A stretch of 64,000 nt of DNA from Paenibacillus xylaniclasticus (GCF_004001065.1 NZ_BIML01000013.1:1-64000), one strand, 5' to 3'. Shown: positions 44,433 to 54,398, counted from the first letter of the stretch. Program-made: numbers and translations. The notes: generated by a model from the letters alone, not told the origin.

Positions 44433-46136
44433 GTGGCACTAATCGGAATAGATCTAGGAACTTCGAATAGTTTGATCGCTTATTGGACCGAGGATGGGCC
44501 TAAGCTCATTCCGAATGCGCTGGGGAGCTTTCTAACTCCGTCTGTCGTAAGTGTAGACAATAACGGTGAGATTATCGTCGGGCAAATTGCCAAGGAGCGT
44601 CTCATTACGCATCCCCACGTAACGGCTGCAGCTTTCAAGAGATTTATGGGGACGGAGAAGCAGTTCCATCTCAAGCCTTATATGTTTTCGGCTGCGGAGC
44701 TTTCATCTTTTGTCCTTCGTTCTCTGAAGGCTGACGCGGAAGCCTATCTGGGTGAGGAAGTGACGGAGGCGGTCATTAGCGTCCCTGCTTATTTTAACGA
44801 CACACAGCGTAAAGCGACGATATACGCTGCTCAGATTGCTGGTCTCAAAGTGGAGCGGCTCATTAGCGAGCCTACTGCAGCGGCCTTGTCTTACGGATTA
44901 CACGAAAAACAGAATAACACGCAGTTTTTAGTATTCGATCTTGGCGGAGGAACGTTTGACGTATCGGTTCTTGAATTTTTCGAAGGCATCATGGAAGTGA
45001 AATCAGTCGCAGGCGACAATTATTTGGGCGGTGAAGATTTCACCGAGCTTCTCGCAAGCTATTTTGTCGAGAAATGCGGACTTACGTTCGATAGCTTGAA
45101 TGGTAAAGCGAAATCCGTCATTTTTAATCAAGCCGAGTTTTGTAAGAAGGACCTCGCAGCTGGAGCGACGGGGAGGATGCGCTATGAAACTTCAGAACAA
45201 ACCTATGAAATCGACATTCATTACTCGGAGTTTGAAAAGCTTACCTCCTCATTAATTGTACGGTTAAGGAACCCGATTGAACGGGCGTTGAATGACGCGT
45301 CGTTATCACCTAGTGATTTGGACGCGGTTATTCTAATAGGCGGAGCTACTCGGATGCAGCTTATTAAATCAGTGGTGGGCAGAATGTTCGGACATTTCCC
45401 GTTCTCGAACATTAATCCTGACGAAGCGGTTGCTTTGGGAGCTGCAGTTCAAGCAGCACTGAAAAATCGTGATCAGGCGCTGAACGAGATGATATTAACG
45501 GATGTTTGTCCTTATACGCTAGGTATCGAGATCACTAAAAAAATTGGTGAACACGAGCAGTATGCCAGCGGATATTTCTCCCCGATTATCGAGCGTAATA
45601 GCCCGATACCAATTAGTAGAGTTGAACGATACAGCACCGTCGTGGATTATCAGGAAATGATCCATCTAAGAATTTACCAGGGAGAGAGTATGCGTACGGC
45701 CAATAATCTGTTATTAGGCGAGCTTAGATTTCCAATCCCGCGCATGAGACAGGGTGAGGCCTCTATTGATGTTCGGTTCACTTACGATATTAACGGCATT
45801 CTGGAAGTGGAGGTTACTTCTGTATTAACCGGCGAAATCAAAACGATCGTAATCGAGAAGAATGCAGAAAAGCTGTCCCCGCAAGCGTTAGCTGCACGAC
45901 TGAGCGCCTTGAAGGATATTAAAATTCACCCTCGTGATCGTTCAGAGAACCGTTTGCTTCTCGCGAAGGCTGAACGGCTGTATGAAGAATCGATCGGTGT
46001 GAAGCGGGAAATCATTATGAGCCATCTGGCACAGTTCGAAGGGATTCTTGCAGGGCAAGACCCGCGGCGGATTGCCAGAGCAGCCGAAGAGTTTAAGGCA
46101 TTCTTGGACACCATTGAACAATCTCGAGGCTACTAA
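44433..46136 (+). CDS. hscC: Hsp70 family chaperone, HscC type
   Basis: 567 residues, shorter than DnaK (about 610). The ATPase domain is complete: GIDLGTSNSLIAYW, VISVPAYFNDTQRKAT, SEPTAAALSYG, VFDLGGGTFDVSVLE and ILIGGATRMQ. The substrate-binding domain is present but the lid is short, as in HscC. It starts GTG 44433 after AGAAGGGG. A J-domain gene follows 18 bases later, the arrangement expected for a dedicated Hsp70-J pair separate from DnaK/DnaJ. Clients are unknown. Confidence 0.88.
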   Translation: MALIGIDLGTSNSLIAYWTEDGPKLIPNALGSFLTPSVVSVDNNGEIIVGQIAKERLITHPHVTAAAFKRFMGTEKQFHLKPYMFSAAELSSFVLRSLKADAEAYLGEEVTEAVISVPAYFNDTQRKATIYAAQIAGLKVERLISEPTAAALSYGLHEKQNNTQFLVFDLGGGTFDVSVLEFFEGIMEVKSVAGDNYLGGEDFTELLASYFVEKCGLTFDSLNGKAKSVIFNQAEFCKKDLAAGATGRMRYETSEQTYEIDIHYSEFEKLTSSLIVRLRNPIERALNDASLSPSDLDAVILIGGATRMQLIKSVVGRMFGHFPFSNINPDEAVALGAAVQAALKNRDQALNEMILTDVCPYTLGIEITKKIGEHEQYASGYFSPIIERNSPIPISRVERYSTVVDYQEMIHLRIYQGESMRTANNLLLGELRFPIPRMRQGEASIDVRFTYDINGILEVEVTSVLTGEIKTIVIEKNAEKLSPQALAARLSALKDIKIHPRDRSENRLLLAKAERLYEESIGVKREIIMSHLAQFEGILAGQDPRRIARAAEEFKAFLDTIEQSRGY

Positions 46137-46154
46137 GTTAGGGGGGATTGAGGT

Positions 46155-47279
46155 ATGGATTGTTGGGCAGTACTCGGGATTGCTCCAACGTCTGATACGG
46201 CCGTAATCAGAAGGGCCTATAAACAGCAGCTGCTCGTCTGTCACCCTGAAGATGATCCGGAAGGCTATCAGAAGGTTAGAGCTGCATATACGGCGGCGAT
46301 GAGTGCAGCAAAGCTGTTGATTAAGCATGAAGAGGCGGCAACAGAAACTACAGGGAATGTAGAAGTTGAAAGAAACAATGCTGACGCGCCTGCAGATGGG
46401 GATGAACGAGCGTACCAGCGGCTGTTCAGGCTGGAAAGTACCGGTCCAATTGAGGATGATGAATCCGAGCAGGACGAAGGTCAAGTGAAGGCTGAGCATC
46501 TTACTGCAAGATATAATTTCATTGCCCAGCAAGCTCAGGATAAGACGCAAGCGGTAAACGATTTTATGGCGCGGTTGGAGCAGCTTATCCATGATAGCAG
46601 CCAACAAAATAACCCAGCGGCATGGAAAGAGCTGCTTAGCGACGAAATATTGTGGGACTTTCAATTAAAACCTAGGATCGAAAATCGAATGCTGCAATTG
46701 CTCTCGAGGCGTTACAGCTGGCTGCAGGATCCTATTTGGAACATTATCGAATCTCACTTGGGGCTAATGGAGAAAATGATTAACCAAGCAGACGAGTATC
46801 CAGCTCGTTTTGTAGACACATACGCAATAGCGACGCAGAAGATCGACACGCCTCGCCAATGGAAGAAGGCCGTAATATCGAAAGGACAAATCATTAGAAA
46901 TCTGGATATTAGTTGGTGGAGATATTGCTTTAAGATCCCAATTATTTGGACTATATATCTGATTATTGGGAATGTTTTTACGATCACGCTGTATCTTCTC
47001 TGGGTGCTGGTGCGGAGTATTCTCTATGTATTTAGACGGAACTGGAAAATTATTATGTGGGAATACACCTTCTCCTATTTTAATCGATGGGGCAAAAGAT
47101 ATGATTTCAAGTATATCGATATTACCAGAATAGTATGGCGTTCCAATTCATTAATCATCTATCTTCGGGGCAAAAGAATTCGTGTTCGGAACCGCTTATA
47201 TATCATGAATCTCGATCATCTGCTTGCTAAAATGAATCGGTACGGAAAGATGGAGGGGAATACTCTCTATATTGAATAA
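46155..47279 (+). CDS. Membrane-anchored J-domain protein with HPE motif
   Basis: 374 residues. The N-terminal J-like domain (about 1-60: CWAVLGIAPTSDTAVIRRAYKQQLLVCHPEDDPEGYQKVRAAY) has HPE in place of HPD, as in DjlB/DjlC, the E. coli partners of HscC. An acidic variable region follows, then a helical segment. One or two membrane helices (about 262-292, IPIIWTIYLIIGNVFTITLYLLWVLV) precede a C-terminal beta-rich region that looks PH-like (EYTFSYFNRWGKRYDFKYIDITRI). It would recruit HscC to the membrane. It is co-transcribed with the Hsp70 gene and a perfect terminator follows at 47369. Confidence 0.83.
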   Translation: MDCWAVLGIAPTSDTAVIRRAYKQQLLVCHPEDDPEGYQKVRAAYTAAMSAAKLLIKHEEAATETTGNVEVERNNADAPADGDERAYQRLFRLESTGPIEDDESEQDEGQVKAEHLTARYNFIAQQAQDKTQAVNDFMARLEQLIHDSSQQNNPAAWKELLSDEILWDFQLKPRIENRMLQLLSRRYSWLQDPIWNIIESHLGLMEKMINQADEYPARFVDTYAIATQKIDTPRQWKKAVISKGQIIRNLDISWWRYCFKIPIIWTIYLIIGNVFTITLYLLWVLVRSILYVFRRNWKIIMWEYTFSYFNRWGKRYDFKYIDITRIVWRSNSLIIYLRGKRIRVRNRLYIMNLDHLLAKMNRYGKMEGNTLYIE

Positions 47280-47290
47280 GATTAATGAAG

Positions 47291-47336
47291 CGCAGCGTAT
47301 TCGGTTCAGTATGACCGACACGCCGTGATTTATTGT
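47291..47336 (+). repeat. Dispersed hairpin repeat, copy A
   Basis: GCGTATTCGGTTCAGTATG and ACACGCCGTGATT match the terminator at 51009-51056 with few changes. It is a weaker hairpin here. The two copies flank the SLH gene. Confidence 0.55.
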
Positions 47337-47368
47337 TAAAGAAAATGTAGGCTCTTATCTACTTCAGA

Positions 47369-47397
47369 ACTCGACCGAAACAGGTCGAGTTTTTTTA
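47369..47397 (+). terminator. Intrinsic terminator of the hscC operon
   Basis: ACTCGACC pairs perfectly with GGTCGAGT around GAAACA, then T7. Confidence 0.92.
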
Positions 47398-47532
47398 AAG
47401 AATGCTAATTTGAGAGGATCGCGTTTCTCCAAGGCTGCGATAACATTACTGCGGGGATTTCGTTGATGCAGGCACTGTGTTTCCATTTTCCGATATGCAC
47501 TTCAACTTGGTTGATTTTTACCCATACTTTTC

Positions 47533-47561
47533 TTGTCTCTCAAAAGTATACATGGTATATT
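47533..47561 (+). promoter_or_regulatory. Promoter of the SLH protein gene
   Basis: TTGTCT (47533), 17-base spacer, TATATT (47556). The leader would be about 110 bases. The rest of 47398-47675 shows nothing else clear. Confidence 0.55.
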
Positions 47562-47675
47562 TTAGGATAATATAATTTGTATTTTTTACAAAGTTAAGAG
47601 AAGAATGCTATTAAAGATTAAGGTCGTAAATTATCGGTGTTCGCTCTTAGAAAAAAGCAGGGGAGGACCATCAGC

Positions 47676-50600
47676 GTGATCAAACGCAGCAGAAATGCAG
47701 TTCTAGCTTTATGCCTTATCCTATCATTAATTACATCGAATTTAGGCGTGGCTTACGCTCAAAGCGCGGAGAAGATTTCCGACATTAATGGCAGTTGGGC
47801 GCAGGATGAAATCTCCCGTTGGTTGGATCAAGGGCTGATTAATGGTTATGCGGATCATACGTTCAAGCCGAATCAGACGATCTCCAGGGCAGAATTCGTC
47901 GCATTAATTAATCGAGTTTATGGGTTCACAGATCAAGATCAGACGAAGCCCTTCACCGATGTGCCTGAAGGTCAATGGTATTATTCGGATATCGTCAAAG
48001 CTAAACTTGCAGGTTACATATCAGGCTTCGGGGACGGAAGCTTCAAGCCTGGGGCTAGCGTGAACCGACAAGAAGCGGCCAAAATGATCGATACGCTGCT
48101 CAAGCTGGATCATCCGAGCGACGACAGTGCACTTAGCACATTCAAGGATGCGGATCAAATTCCTCAGTGGAGCAGACCTTACTTGAATTCTCTCTATACT
48201 GCTGGCTATATGAAAGGATATCCGGATCAAACACTGCGTCCGCTGAAGCCGATTACAAGAGCGGAGGCCGTAGTATTACTGGATAAGGCGGCAGGCAAGC
48301 TTATCCAAGCTCCGGGTACTGTCGGCGGTGAAGCTGAGCAGACGGTACAGGGTAATGTGACGATTAATACTTCTGGTGTAACGCTTAAGAATACGACGAT
48401 TGAAGGGGACTTGTACCTTGCTCCGGGGATTGGCGAAGGGGAAGTGTACCTCGATAACGTTACGGTAAAAGGAAGAACAATTGTTGCAGGCGGCGGTGCA
48501 AATAGTGTCGTCTTGAACAATTCTGTTCTGTCTGTTGTACTCGTCAACAAAGCGAATGGGCAAGTTCGTCTATTAGCCCAAGGCAGCACCGTTATTAGCA
48601 GGACGATTGTTAAATCGCAAGCTAGGCTGGAATCGGACAATAACAATGAGGGTTTCAAAGAAGTTGAGATCATTACGTTGAGTGCCGGCACAAACGTACA
48701 ATTGCTGGGCGCATTCCAGAAGGTCATCGTGAATTCGCAAGCTGCTCTCGATATTTTAGGCTCTACGAATGTAGCCGATTTGGTCATTAACAATGCGGCA
48801 CAAGGCAGCACGGTCGATGTTCAGGATTTAGCGACGTTGGACAATGTTGTATTGAATGCAGCTATAACGATTAGTGGTAAAGGCACAATCAAGGTCGTCA
48901 CCGTTAATGCGAACGGCATCACAATTGAGCAAAATGTAGGAAGCTACAAGCTGGGCGACGGAGTCGTGCTGGTCATCATTAATGGACGGAGCATTACTGG
49001 TAATTCCGGTTCGACCGGAGGCGGAGGAATATTCATACCTCCATCAAGCGGCAGCCCGAGCACGAATCCGGGTACGGATAATGGAACGAATCCAGACACG
49101 GGTAACGGAACGAATCCGGAAACTGGTACGCCAGGAAAGGATCCGGGTGGTCAAGATCTGAACAAATTGCCCGGGATTGAAGCAATATTTATTGCCGGAG
49201 ATCAGTTATATTCGTATTTTACTGCTGAAGGAGATTACTCCAGCTTGAGATTTTCGATATCCCCCACAAGCCGGGAGGTGAGCTATTCATCCATTAACGG
49301 AAAGGTTGGAGCATATAACGTAGCCGGCGGTCCTGTTCCTGGCAATAATCAAGTTGTTGCATTTATTAATCCAGACATCGATGTATACGTATACGAGTAC
49401 TATTTCCCTGTGATTCTGGATGCCGTTTCCGTGAGTGGATCCGTCTATGGGCACGTATATTACAATGGTTCGAACAGCCTTCGTTATCTCATCAATGATG
49501 TTGAGATTAACGATCTTGAATACCAGCAGCTAATAGGAATGAAGCCGTTGGCAGATGGTGATCAGTTGACGTTATTTTATGGCAATAAATTGGTCGTCCG
49601 GGCAGTCTGGGACAGCGCAAAGTTTAAATGGGTAATAGAGGAAATAAGTGAACGAATCAATGCTCCAACGAATGTAACGGCTCAACCTTTATCCCATTCG
49701 GAAATTGAATTGCAGTGGGAGGCTAATCCTGCAGCAGAATATTATTATGTGTATAGCAGTGATTCGTTGAATGGAGCCTATGTCCCTATAACGGATGCTA
49801 TGAATGAAAAAATTAAAGTTACAGGTACTAGCTTTATCGATCGAGATCTTGCTCCACGCAAGACAAGGTACTACAGAGTGACTGCGGTGGCAAACGGGGG
49901 AACGGTCGAGTCGAGCTATAGTCAGACGGTAAATGCCGCTCCGTATTACAACGAGTATATGGATGTGAGCTTTACCTTAACAGATTCTGTACAGCATCCG
50001 AGCGAACCGATTTTATACATGACAGATAAGACGAACAAGAAGGTTTATGCTTTGAATTATGAAACGAAGCAATTATCTTCCGTCAGCTTTGACTTACCGC
50101 CGGAAAGTATAACGTATGCGAACGGGGAATTGTTCGTCTCACTACTCAAGATGGATCGTAAAATTTATAGCGCGAAGGAAAGTGGTGCGATCGCAATAAT
50201 TGATGCAGCTAGTTTATCGATTACAAATATTTATGATGTTGAGATTGATCCCTTTGATATTGCAGTAGACCATTACGGTAATATCTATATTTCCTCAGGG
50301 GCAGGACCGCTTTCCGGTATTAAATCCTATCGTAGGAACGGATCGGCGTTAGTGGAGGGCGGAACGAGTGGGCTCGCTGAGAAATGTTACATTTTTATGC
50401 ATCCTACATTGGATCTGCTCTACGTCATTGATACTGATACGAGTCCGAGAGATATTATGTCTTACTATATTACTGATACGGGTCAATTTTACGATAGAGG
50501 TGATTCGCCTTATCATGGTGAATACAGCATGTCAACGAATATGAAGCTCTCGCCCGACGGTAAATACATCTTTAACGGTGCAGGCAATGTATTCGGAGCG

Positions 50601-50873
50601 TCGGATTTGAAATATATGTCTAGCTTGAATAAATGCTTCGAGGATATCGCATTTGATTTGGGAAGTAATAAGTTCTATACCTTAACAGATTATATTGTTA
50701 ATGTATATAGCTATAGTGATTTTCAACAGATAGGATCATACTACATGGATGGAATTGGGACATCAGTATTTATTAGCGACGATCAGATCATTGCATTGAC
50801 TGCAATGGACAACAAGACGCACATAGAATTTATTGGTAAAAGTACAATGGACCCAGTTCCAGTCCCTATTTAG
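47676..50873 (+). CDS. Large SLH-domain surface protein
   Basis: 1065 residues from GTG 47676 (GGGGAGG upstream; an earlier in-frame start lacks a ribosome site). A signal peptide to about residue 29 is followed by three SLH repeats (about 30-205: SWAQDEISRWLDQGLINGYADHTFKPNQTISRAEF and two more), which anchor it to cell-wall polymer. A beta-helix-like region (about 215-430, repeated VTINTSGVTLKNT patterns), a Gly/Thr/Asn/Pro linker with three GTNP-type units (about 440-495), an FN3-like domain (about 655-735) and a C-terminal beta-propeller-like region follow. Such proteins build or decorate the S-layer. The gene may once have been longer (see 50891). Confidence 0.86.
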   Translation: MIKRSRNAVLALCLILSLITSNLGVAYAQSAEKISDINGSWAQDEISRWLDQGLINGYADHTFKPNQTISRAEFVALINRVYGFTDQDQTKPFTDVPEGQWYYSDIVKAKLAGYISGFGDGSFKPGASVNRQEAAKMIDTLLKLDHPSDDSALSTFKDADQIPQWSRPYLNSLYTAGYMKGYPDQTLRPLKPITRAEAVVLLDKAAGKLIQAPGTVGGEAEQTVQGNVTINTSGVTLKNTTIEGDLYLAPGIGEGEVYLDNVTVKGRTIVAGGGANSVVLNNSVLSVVLVNKANGQVRLLAQGSTVISRTIVKSQARLESDNNNEGFKEVEIITLSAGTNVQLLGAFQKVIVNSQAALDILGSTNVADLVINNAAQGSTVDVQDLATLDNVVLNAAITISGKGTIKVVTVNANGITIEQNVGSYKLGDGVVLVIINGRSITGNSGSTGGGGIFIPPSSGSPSTNPGTDNGTNPDTGNGTNPETGTPGKDPGGQDLNKLPGIEAIFIAGDQLYSYFTAEGDYSSLRFSISPTSREVSYSSINGKVGAYNVAGGPVPGNNQVVAFINPDIDVYVYEYYFPVILDAVSVSGSVYGHVYYNGSNSLRYLINDVEINDLEYQQLIGMKPLADGDQLTLFYGNKLVVRAVWDSAKFKWVIEEISERINAPTNVTAQPLSHSEIELQWEANPAAEYYYVYSSDSLNGAYVPITDAMNEKIKVTGTSFIDRDLAPRKTRYYRVTAVANGGTVESSYSQTVNAAPYYNEYMDVSFTLTDSVQHPSEPILYMTDKTNKKVYALNYETKQLSSVSFDLPPESITYANGELFVSLLKMDRKIYSAKESGAIAIIDAASLSITNIYDVEIDPFDIAVDHYGNIYISSGAGPLSGIKSYRRNGSALVEGGTSGLAEKCYIFMHPTLDLLYVIDTDTSPRDIMSYYITDTGQFYDRGDSPYHGEYSMSTNMKLSPDGKYIFNGAGNVFGASDLKYMSSLNKCFEDIAFDLGSNKFYTLTDYIVNVYSYSDFQQIGSYYMDGIGTSVFISDDQIIALTAMDNKTHIEFIGKSTMDPVPVPI

Positions 50874-50890
50874 ATGGGAATTGGTAGGGC

Positions 50891-50995
50891 GATTCGATCG
50901 CCGATGTGACCTATGATGCAACGAACAATAAGGTGTATGCCATCTATGAAATGATCAGAAATTTGATCGACAATGTGATGTACTCCCGAGAGTAG
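50891..50995 (+). pseudogene. Decayed tail of the SLH gene's propeller region
   Basis: Just past the stop codon another frame reads DSIADVTYDATNNKVYAIYE and on to a TAG near 50993. This resembles a propeller blade such as FEDIAFDLGSNKFYTLTDY in the intact part. It is out of frame and lacks a start, so it is probably a remnant left by a frameshift or internal duplication. Confidence 0.5.
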
Positions 50996-51008
50996 CATAA
51001 AGCGAGCC

Positions 51009-51056
51009 AATCACGGCGTATTCGGTCCAGCATGACCGATGCGCCGTGATTTTTTG
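51009..51056 (+). terminator. Intrinsic terminator, dispersed repeat copy B
   Basis: AATCACGGCG pairs with CGCCGTGATT, with inner CGGTC/GACCG, then T5. It is nearly the same sequence as at 47291-47336. Confidence 0.85.
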
Positions 51057-51229
51057 TCATTCATGAGTTTATTGGATTCACGACTGCTTGCACGGATAAT
51101 CTCATAGGACTTTGCGATATCATCCATGTAGGCCGTATAAATTAGGGGGGAGAGGTATACTCTGATTTTTGATTCATAATCTATAATGTGTTACACTTAT
51201 AAGGAAAACTTATAAAATGAAGGAGTGAG

Positions 51230-51595
51230 ATGCGACAATGGCTGGCCCCACCCCGTTGGTTCAAGTTAGCTCCGTCATTCATTATAATGCTGTGCTTATC
51301 CATTTCATTTATATTAACCGAACCCATATCATTCCACGATTCTACTGAGACAACAATTCTTAACAGCAGCTCCCCCAGAACACGATCTATCAGAATTCAG
51401 CCTTTACTTCCACGTCATCCGTTTCTTGTCCTAGCCATTTTCCTTCATTTTGTTCGGTTCCTTATGCCATCGATAATTATCAGAATAATTCGACTATCGA
51501 ACCTGCTATATCCTTACGTGTTGTTGTTTCGCAAGAGACTGCTTCTGATGCCAATCAAGTTCACCTCGAATTTTCTAGGCTGCTCTAATCCTTGA
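51230..51595 (+). CDS. Hypothetical membrane protein, doubtful
   Basis: 121 codons. The product has two hydrophobic stretches (about 15-30 and 65-90) and many Arg/Ser/Leu residues, but no domain I know. AAGGAGTG is very close to this ATG and better placed for a second ATG at 51238, which opens only a 36-codon frame in another phase. The region may be a decayed gene or a leader for khtTU. Confidence 0.25.
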   Translation: MRQWLAPPRWFKLAPSFIIMLCLSISFILTEPISFHDSTETTILNSSSPRTRSIRIQPLLPRHPFLVLAIFLHFVRFLMPSIIIRIIRLSNLLYPYVLLFRKRLLLMPIKFTSNFLGCSNP

Positions 51596-51634
51596 TCGGA
51601 TTTGTATTAATTCTAGAATATTGGAGGGTTGAGC

Positions 51635-52129
51635 TTGAATATAAGAGAAACGGATTTGCCGGGAATCGGAAGGAAATATCAGATCGAGAGCCGGAGCGGA
51701 GATAAATTAGTCGTCATCATTCATGAAGATGGCCGACGTGAGCTGTATCATTTTGAGCATGATGATCCGGATGACAGTATCTCAATGATTACGTTGGACG
51801 ATGATGAAGCGCGAATGGTAGCCGGTATCGTCGGCGGTATGAATTACAAGCCGAAGGCGTTGGAAACGATTGAAGTTGCCTTGGACGATCTTATTATTGA
51901 GTGGTATAAAATCGAGCATCACGCGAGGGCGATTGGCAATACAATCGGCGGCCTTCAAGTTCGTCAGAAGACAGGAGCCTCCATAATAGCTGTTGTGAAC
52001 AAAGACGGAACGAAGGTCATTAACCCCGGACCGGACCATGTAATCACTCAGGAATCGATCCTTATCGTCGCGGGAGAACGGAAAAATTTAAGACAGCTTA
52101 AAGAAATTTTACAGAATGGCGGTGATTGA
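51635..52129 (+). CDS. khtT: KhtT, regulatory subunit of a K+/H+ antiporter
   Basis: 164 residues, a soluble partner of the KhtU antiporter. The N-terminus ([17 protein letters not shown]) and the body ([47 protein letters not shown]) follow Bacillus KhtT. The C-terminal RCK_C domain (about 80-160; [32 protein letters not shown]) binds nucleotides. The TTG at 51635 is preferred over a TTG two codons earlier because GGAGGG lies about nine bases before it. Stop and next start are three bases apart. Confidence 0.9.
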   Translation: MNIRETDLPGIGRKYQIESRSGDKLVVIIHEDGRRELYHFEHDDPDDSISMITLDDDEARMVAGIVGGMNYKPKALETIEVALDDLIIEWYKIEHHARAIGNTIGGLQVRQKTGASIIAVVNKDGTKVINPGPDHVITQESILIVAGERKNLRQLKEILQNGGD

Positions 52130-52132
52130 CGC

Positions 52133-53347
52133 ATGAATCACGTCGTACTGGAGATTGGCTTAGCTGTCGTGCTCATTGCAGCAGCAGGCTTATTGTCGTC
52201 GAAGCTCCGGTTCTCCGTCATTCCGTTCTATATCCTTATGGGGATGGCTGTTGGCCCGCACGCCCCGAAGATATGGCATTTTGATTTCCGGTTTATTGAG
52301 AGTGCTCCGCTAATCGAGTTCATGGGCAGAATCGGAGTGCTGTTCCTGTTATTTTACCTTGGGCTTGAATTTTCGGTCGGGCGCTTGGTGAAGTCGGGGA
52401 GGTCCATTGTCGTTGGCGGAACGATTTATATTCTGATCAATCTCACATTAGGGCTGCTGTTTGGTTTCGTAGCGGGATTTCCATTCAAGGAAACGTTGAT
52501 TGTAGCGGGCATTACTACGATTTCGTCCAGTGCCATCGTTGCCAAAGTGCTAATCGATTTGAAGCGCTCGGCGAACCCGGAGACGGAGATGATTCTCGGC
52601 ATTACGATGTTCGAAGATGTGTTTCTGGCGGTATACATCTCAATTCTGTCCGGGCTGATACTGAGCGGCTCAGCATCTTTCACAGGAGTCTTAATGTCGG
52701 CTGCCATCTCCTTGGGCTTTATGCTGTTGCTATTGATCGTTGGACGTAAAGTGATCCCATTGTTGAATAAGGTATTAAGCATTCGCTCGAATGAAATATT
52801 CTCTTTAGTTATTTTCGGCGGACTGTTCCTAGTTGCCGGATTTTCCGAAACGATTCATGTTGCGGAAGCAATCGGAGCTTTATTGATCGGTTTGGTACTA
52901 GCGGAGACGGAGCATATGAAGCGAATTGAGCAGCTTATATTGCCCTTTCGTGACTTCTTCGGTGCTGTCTTCTTCTTCGGCTTCGGTCTAACGATTAATC
53001 CGTTAGAGCTGCTCGACACGGTATGGTTATCTTTAGGCGCCGTTGCTATTACGCTGATCGGCAACTATGTAGCTGGCTTGCTGGCGGGCCGAAGTGCAGG
53101 ACTATCACCTAAAGCATCGACGAATATCGGACTAACGATTGTATCCCGCGGCGAGTTTTCTATTATTATGGCGAACTTAGGCAAGGAGGGAGGCCTGCTT
53201 GCGGTTTTGCAGCCATTTGCCGCTTTATATGTACTGATTCTTGCTATTCTTGGTCCTATTCTAGCGAAAGAATCGAAGTACGTATATCAGGCGGTTAATA
53301 GATTGTTCAAATTCATAACCAAATCGGATCAGCCCGGACAAGCATAA
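52133..53347 (+). CDS. khtU: KhtU, CPA2-type K+/H+ antiporter
   Basis: 404 residues with about 12 membrane helices. Typical CPA2 blocks are SVIPFYILMGMAVGPHAP, LFLLFYLGLEFSVGRLV, TTISSSAIVAKVL, MFEDVFLAV and SRGEFSIIMANLGK. KhtU exports K+ (and related cations) in exchange for H+ and is gated by KhtT. It directly follows khtT. A hairpin (53361-53386) comes just after its stop. Confidence 0.92.
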   Translation: MNHVVLEIGLAVVLIAAAGLLSSKLRFSVIPFYILMGMAVGPHAPKIWHFDFRFIESAPLIEFMGRIGVLFLLFYLGLEFSVGRLVKSGRSIVVGGTIYILINLTLGLLFGFVAGFPFKETLIVAGITTISSSAIVAKVLIDLKRSANPETEMILGITMFEDVFLAVYISILSGLILSGSASFTGVLMSAAISLGFMLLLLIVGRKVIPLLNKVLSIRSNEIFSLVIFGGLFLVAGFSETIHVAEAIGALLIGLVLAETEHMKRIEQLILPFRDFFGAVFFFGFGLTINPLELLDTVWLSLGAVAITLIGNYVAGLLAGRSAGLSPKASTNIGLTIVSRGEFSIIMANLGKEGGLLAVLQPFAALYVLILAILGPILAKESKYVYQAVNRLFKFITKSDQPGQA

Positions 53348-53360
53348 TGATTATGGTTAA

Positions 53361-53386
53361 GCGAGAGACCGTGAATGGTCTCTCGC
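53361..53386 (+). terminator. Hairpin after khtU
   Basis: GCGAGAGACC pairs perfectly with GGTCTCTCGC around GTGAAT. A T-rich tail is only weakly present, so it may act as a partial terminator. Confidence 0.55.
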
Positions 53387-53415
53387 TCTCGCCATTCAAG
53401 AGGAGGATTAAGCAG

Positions 53416-54246
53416 ATGTTTCTTTGGAATGCGGCTCATGCGTTAAAGTCCGTTCCATGGTTGAAGAAAGGTTTTCCTTACCTCGCTATTATCGCCGGCT
53501 GTTTTATTATATCGATCGGACTTGAACTGTTCTTATTACCGAATCAAGTAACGACAGGCGGAATTACAGGGGTGTCCATCCTCGTCTCTCATATGACGGA
53601 GATGAAGCTAAGTCTGCTATTATTTCTTTTTAACTTGCCGTTTATTACTTATACAGTAAGGCCGAAGGCCATTCGTCTGCCCTTCGTCATTCCGTTGGTC
53701 GTTGTAGGCATTTTCACTTACTTGTTTCATCCTGTTGCGGCGTTAGTTGATGAGCCATTAGCTGCAGCACTGTTCGGCGGTACCTGTCTAGGGATTGGGA
53801 GTGGAATCGTACTGCGCTACGGAGGACGGTTTGATGAGCCGGAATCGGCCGTCAAGCGTCTCCCGCAATTCGGACGTACAAAGGCAAGTATCATTATCTT
53901 TATGATCAATATTGCGATCCTTATTATGGCAGGGGCTGTATTTGGAGTTCAACAAGCGGTCTATTCCATTCTGGCACATTCATTAGCTTACTGCATGATT
54001 GAGGCGGGCTTCTCAGGGCTAACGCCTTATAAACGGTTCTTGGTCAGAAGCAAAGAAATTTCTTCATTACAGCACGTTACTTCGCATACGTTCCATATTC
54101 GATGGATCTCCACCGCAGAGGACAATACAGCATTCTGTATCGTTCATCGCGCGGATGTGCCATTCATGAGAGAACGGTTGAAAGCGCTTGATCCCAATGT
54201 ACAAATTAAGAGCAGTTTAGAATATACCAAAGAGTCTGCAATGTAA
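53416..54246 (+). CDS. YitT family membrane protein
   Basis: 276 residues from ATG 53416 (AGGAGG at 53401-53406; the in-frame start at 53347 overlaps khtU and has no ribosome site). The N-terminal two-thirds has about five membrane helices with ISIGLELFLLPNQVTTGGITGVSIL, the YitT_membrane signature, and FGGTCLGIGSGIVLRYGG. The C-terminal about 70 residues fit the DUF2179-like soluble domain of the family. Function is unknown; it may be a transporter. Confidence 0.85.
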   Translation: MFLWNAAHALKSVPWLKKGFPYLAIIAGCFIISIGLELFLLPNQVTTGGITGVSILVSHMTEMKLSLLLFLFNLPFITYTVRPKAIRLPFVIPLVVVGIFTYLFHPVAALVDEPLAAALFGGTCLGIGSGIVLRYGGRFDEPESAVKRLPQFGRTKASIIIFMINIAILIMAGAVFGVQQAVYSILAHSLAYCMIEAGFSGLTPYKRFLVRSKEISSLQHVTSHTFHIRWISTAEDNTAFCIVHRADVPFMRERLKALDPNVQIKSSLEYTKESAM

Positions 54247-54398
54247 ATCTTACGGTGTACTACTGGGCATAAATATGGTGGTTAATACTTTCGATCATAA
54301 GTGTTAATTGCGGTGTTTGCGTAATAATAATGAATGAGCTATAGATCATTTCATTATGGGAGCCCAACGCACTTTAACCTGTAGGAGGCTGTTGTAAG

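Noticed and set aside
45942-46664. 240-codon minus-strand frame across the hscC/J-protein junction
   Set aside because: It overlaps two strong genes on the other strand and has no ribosome site.
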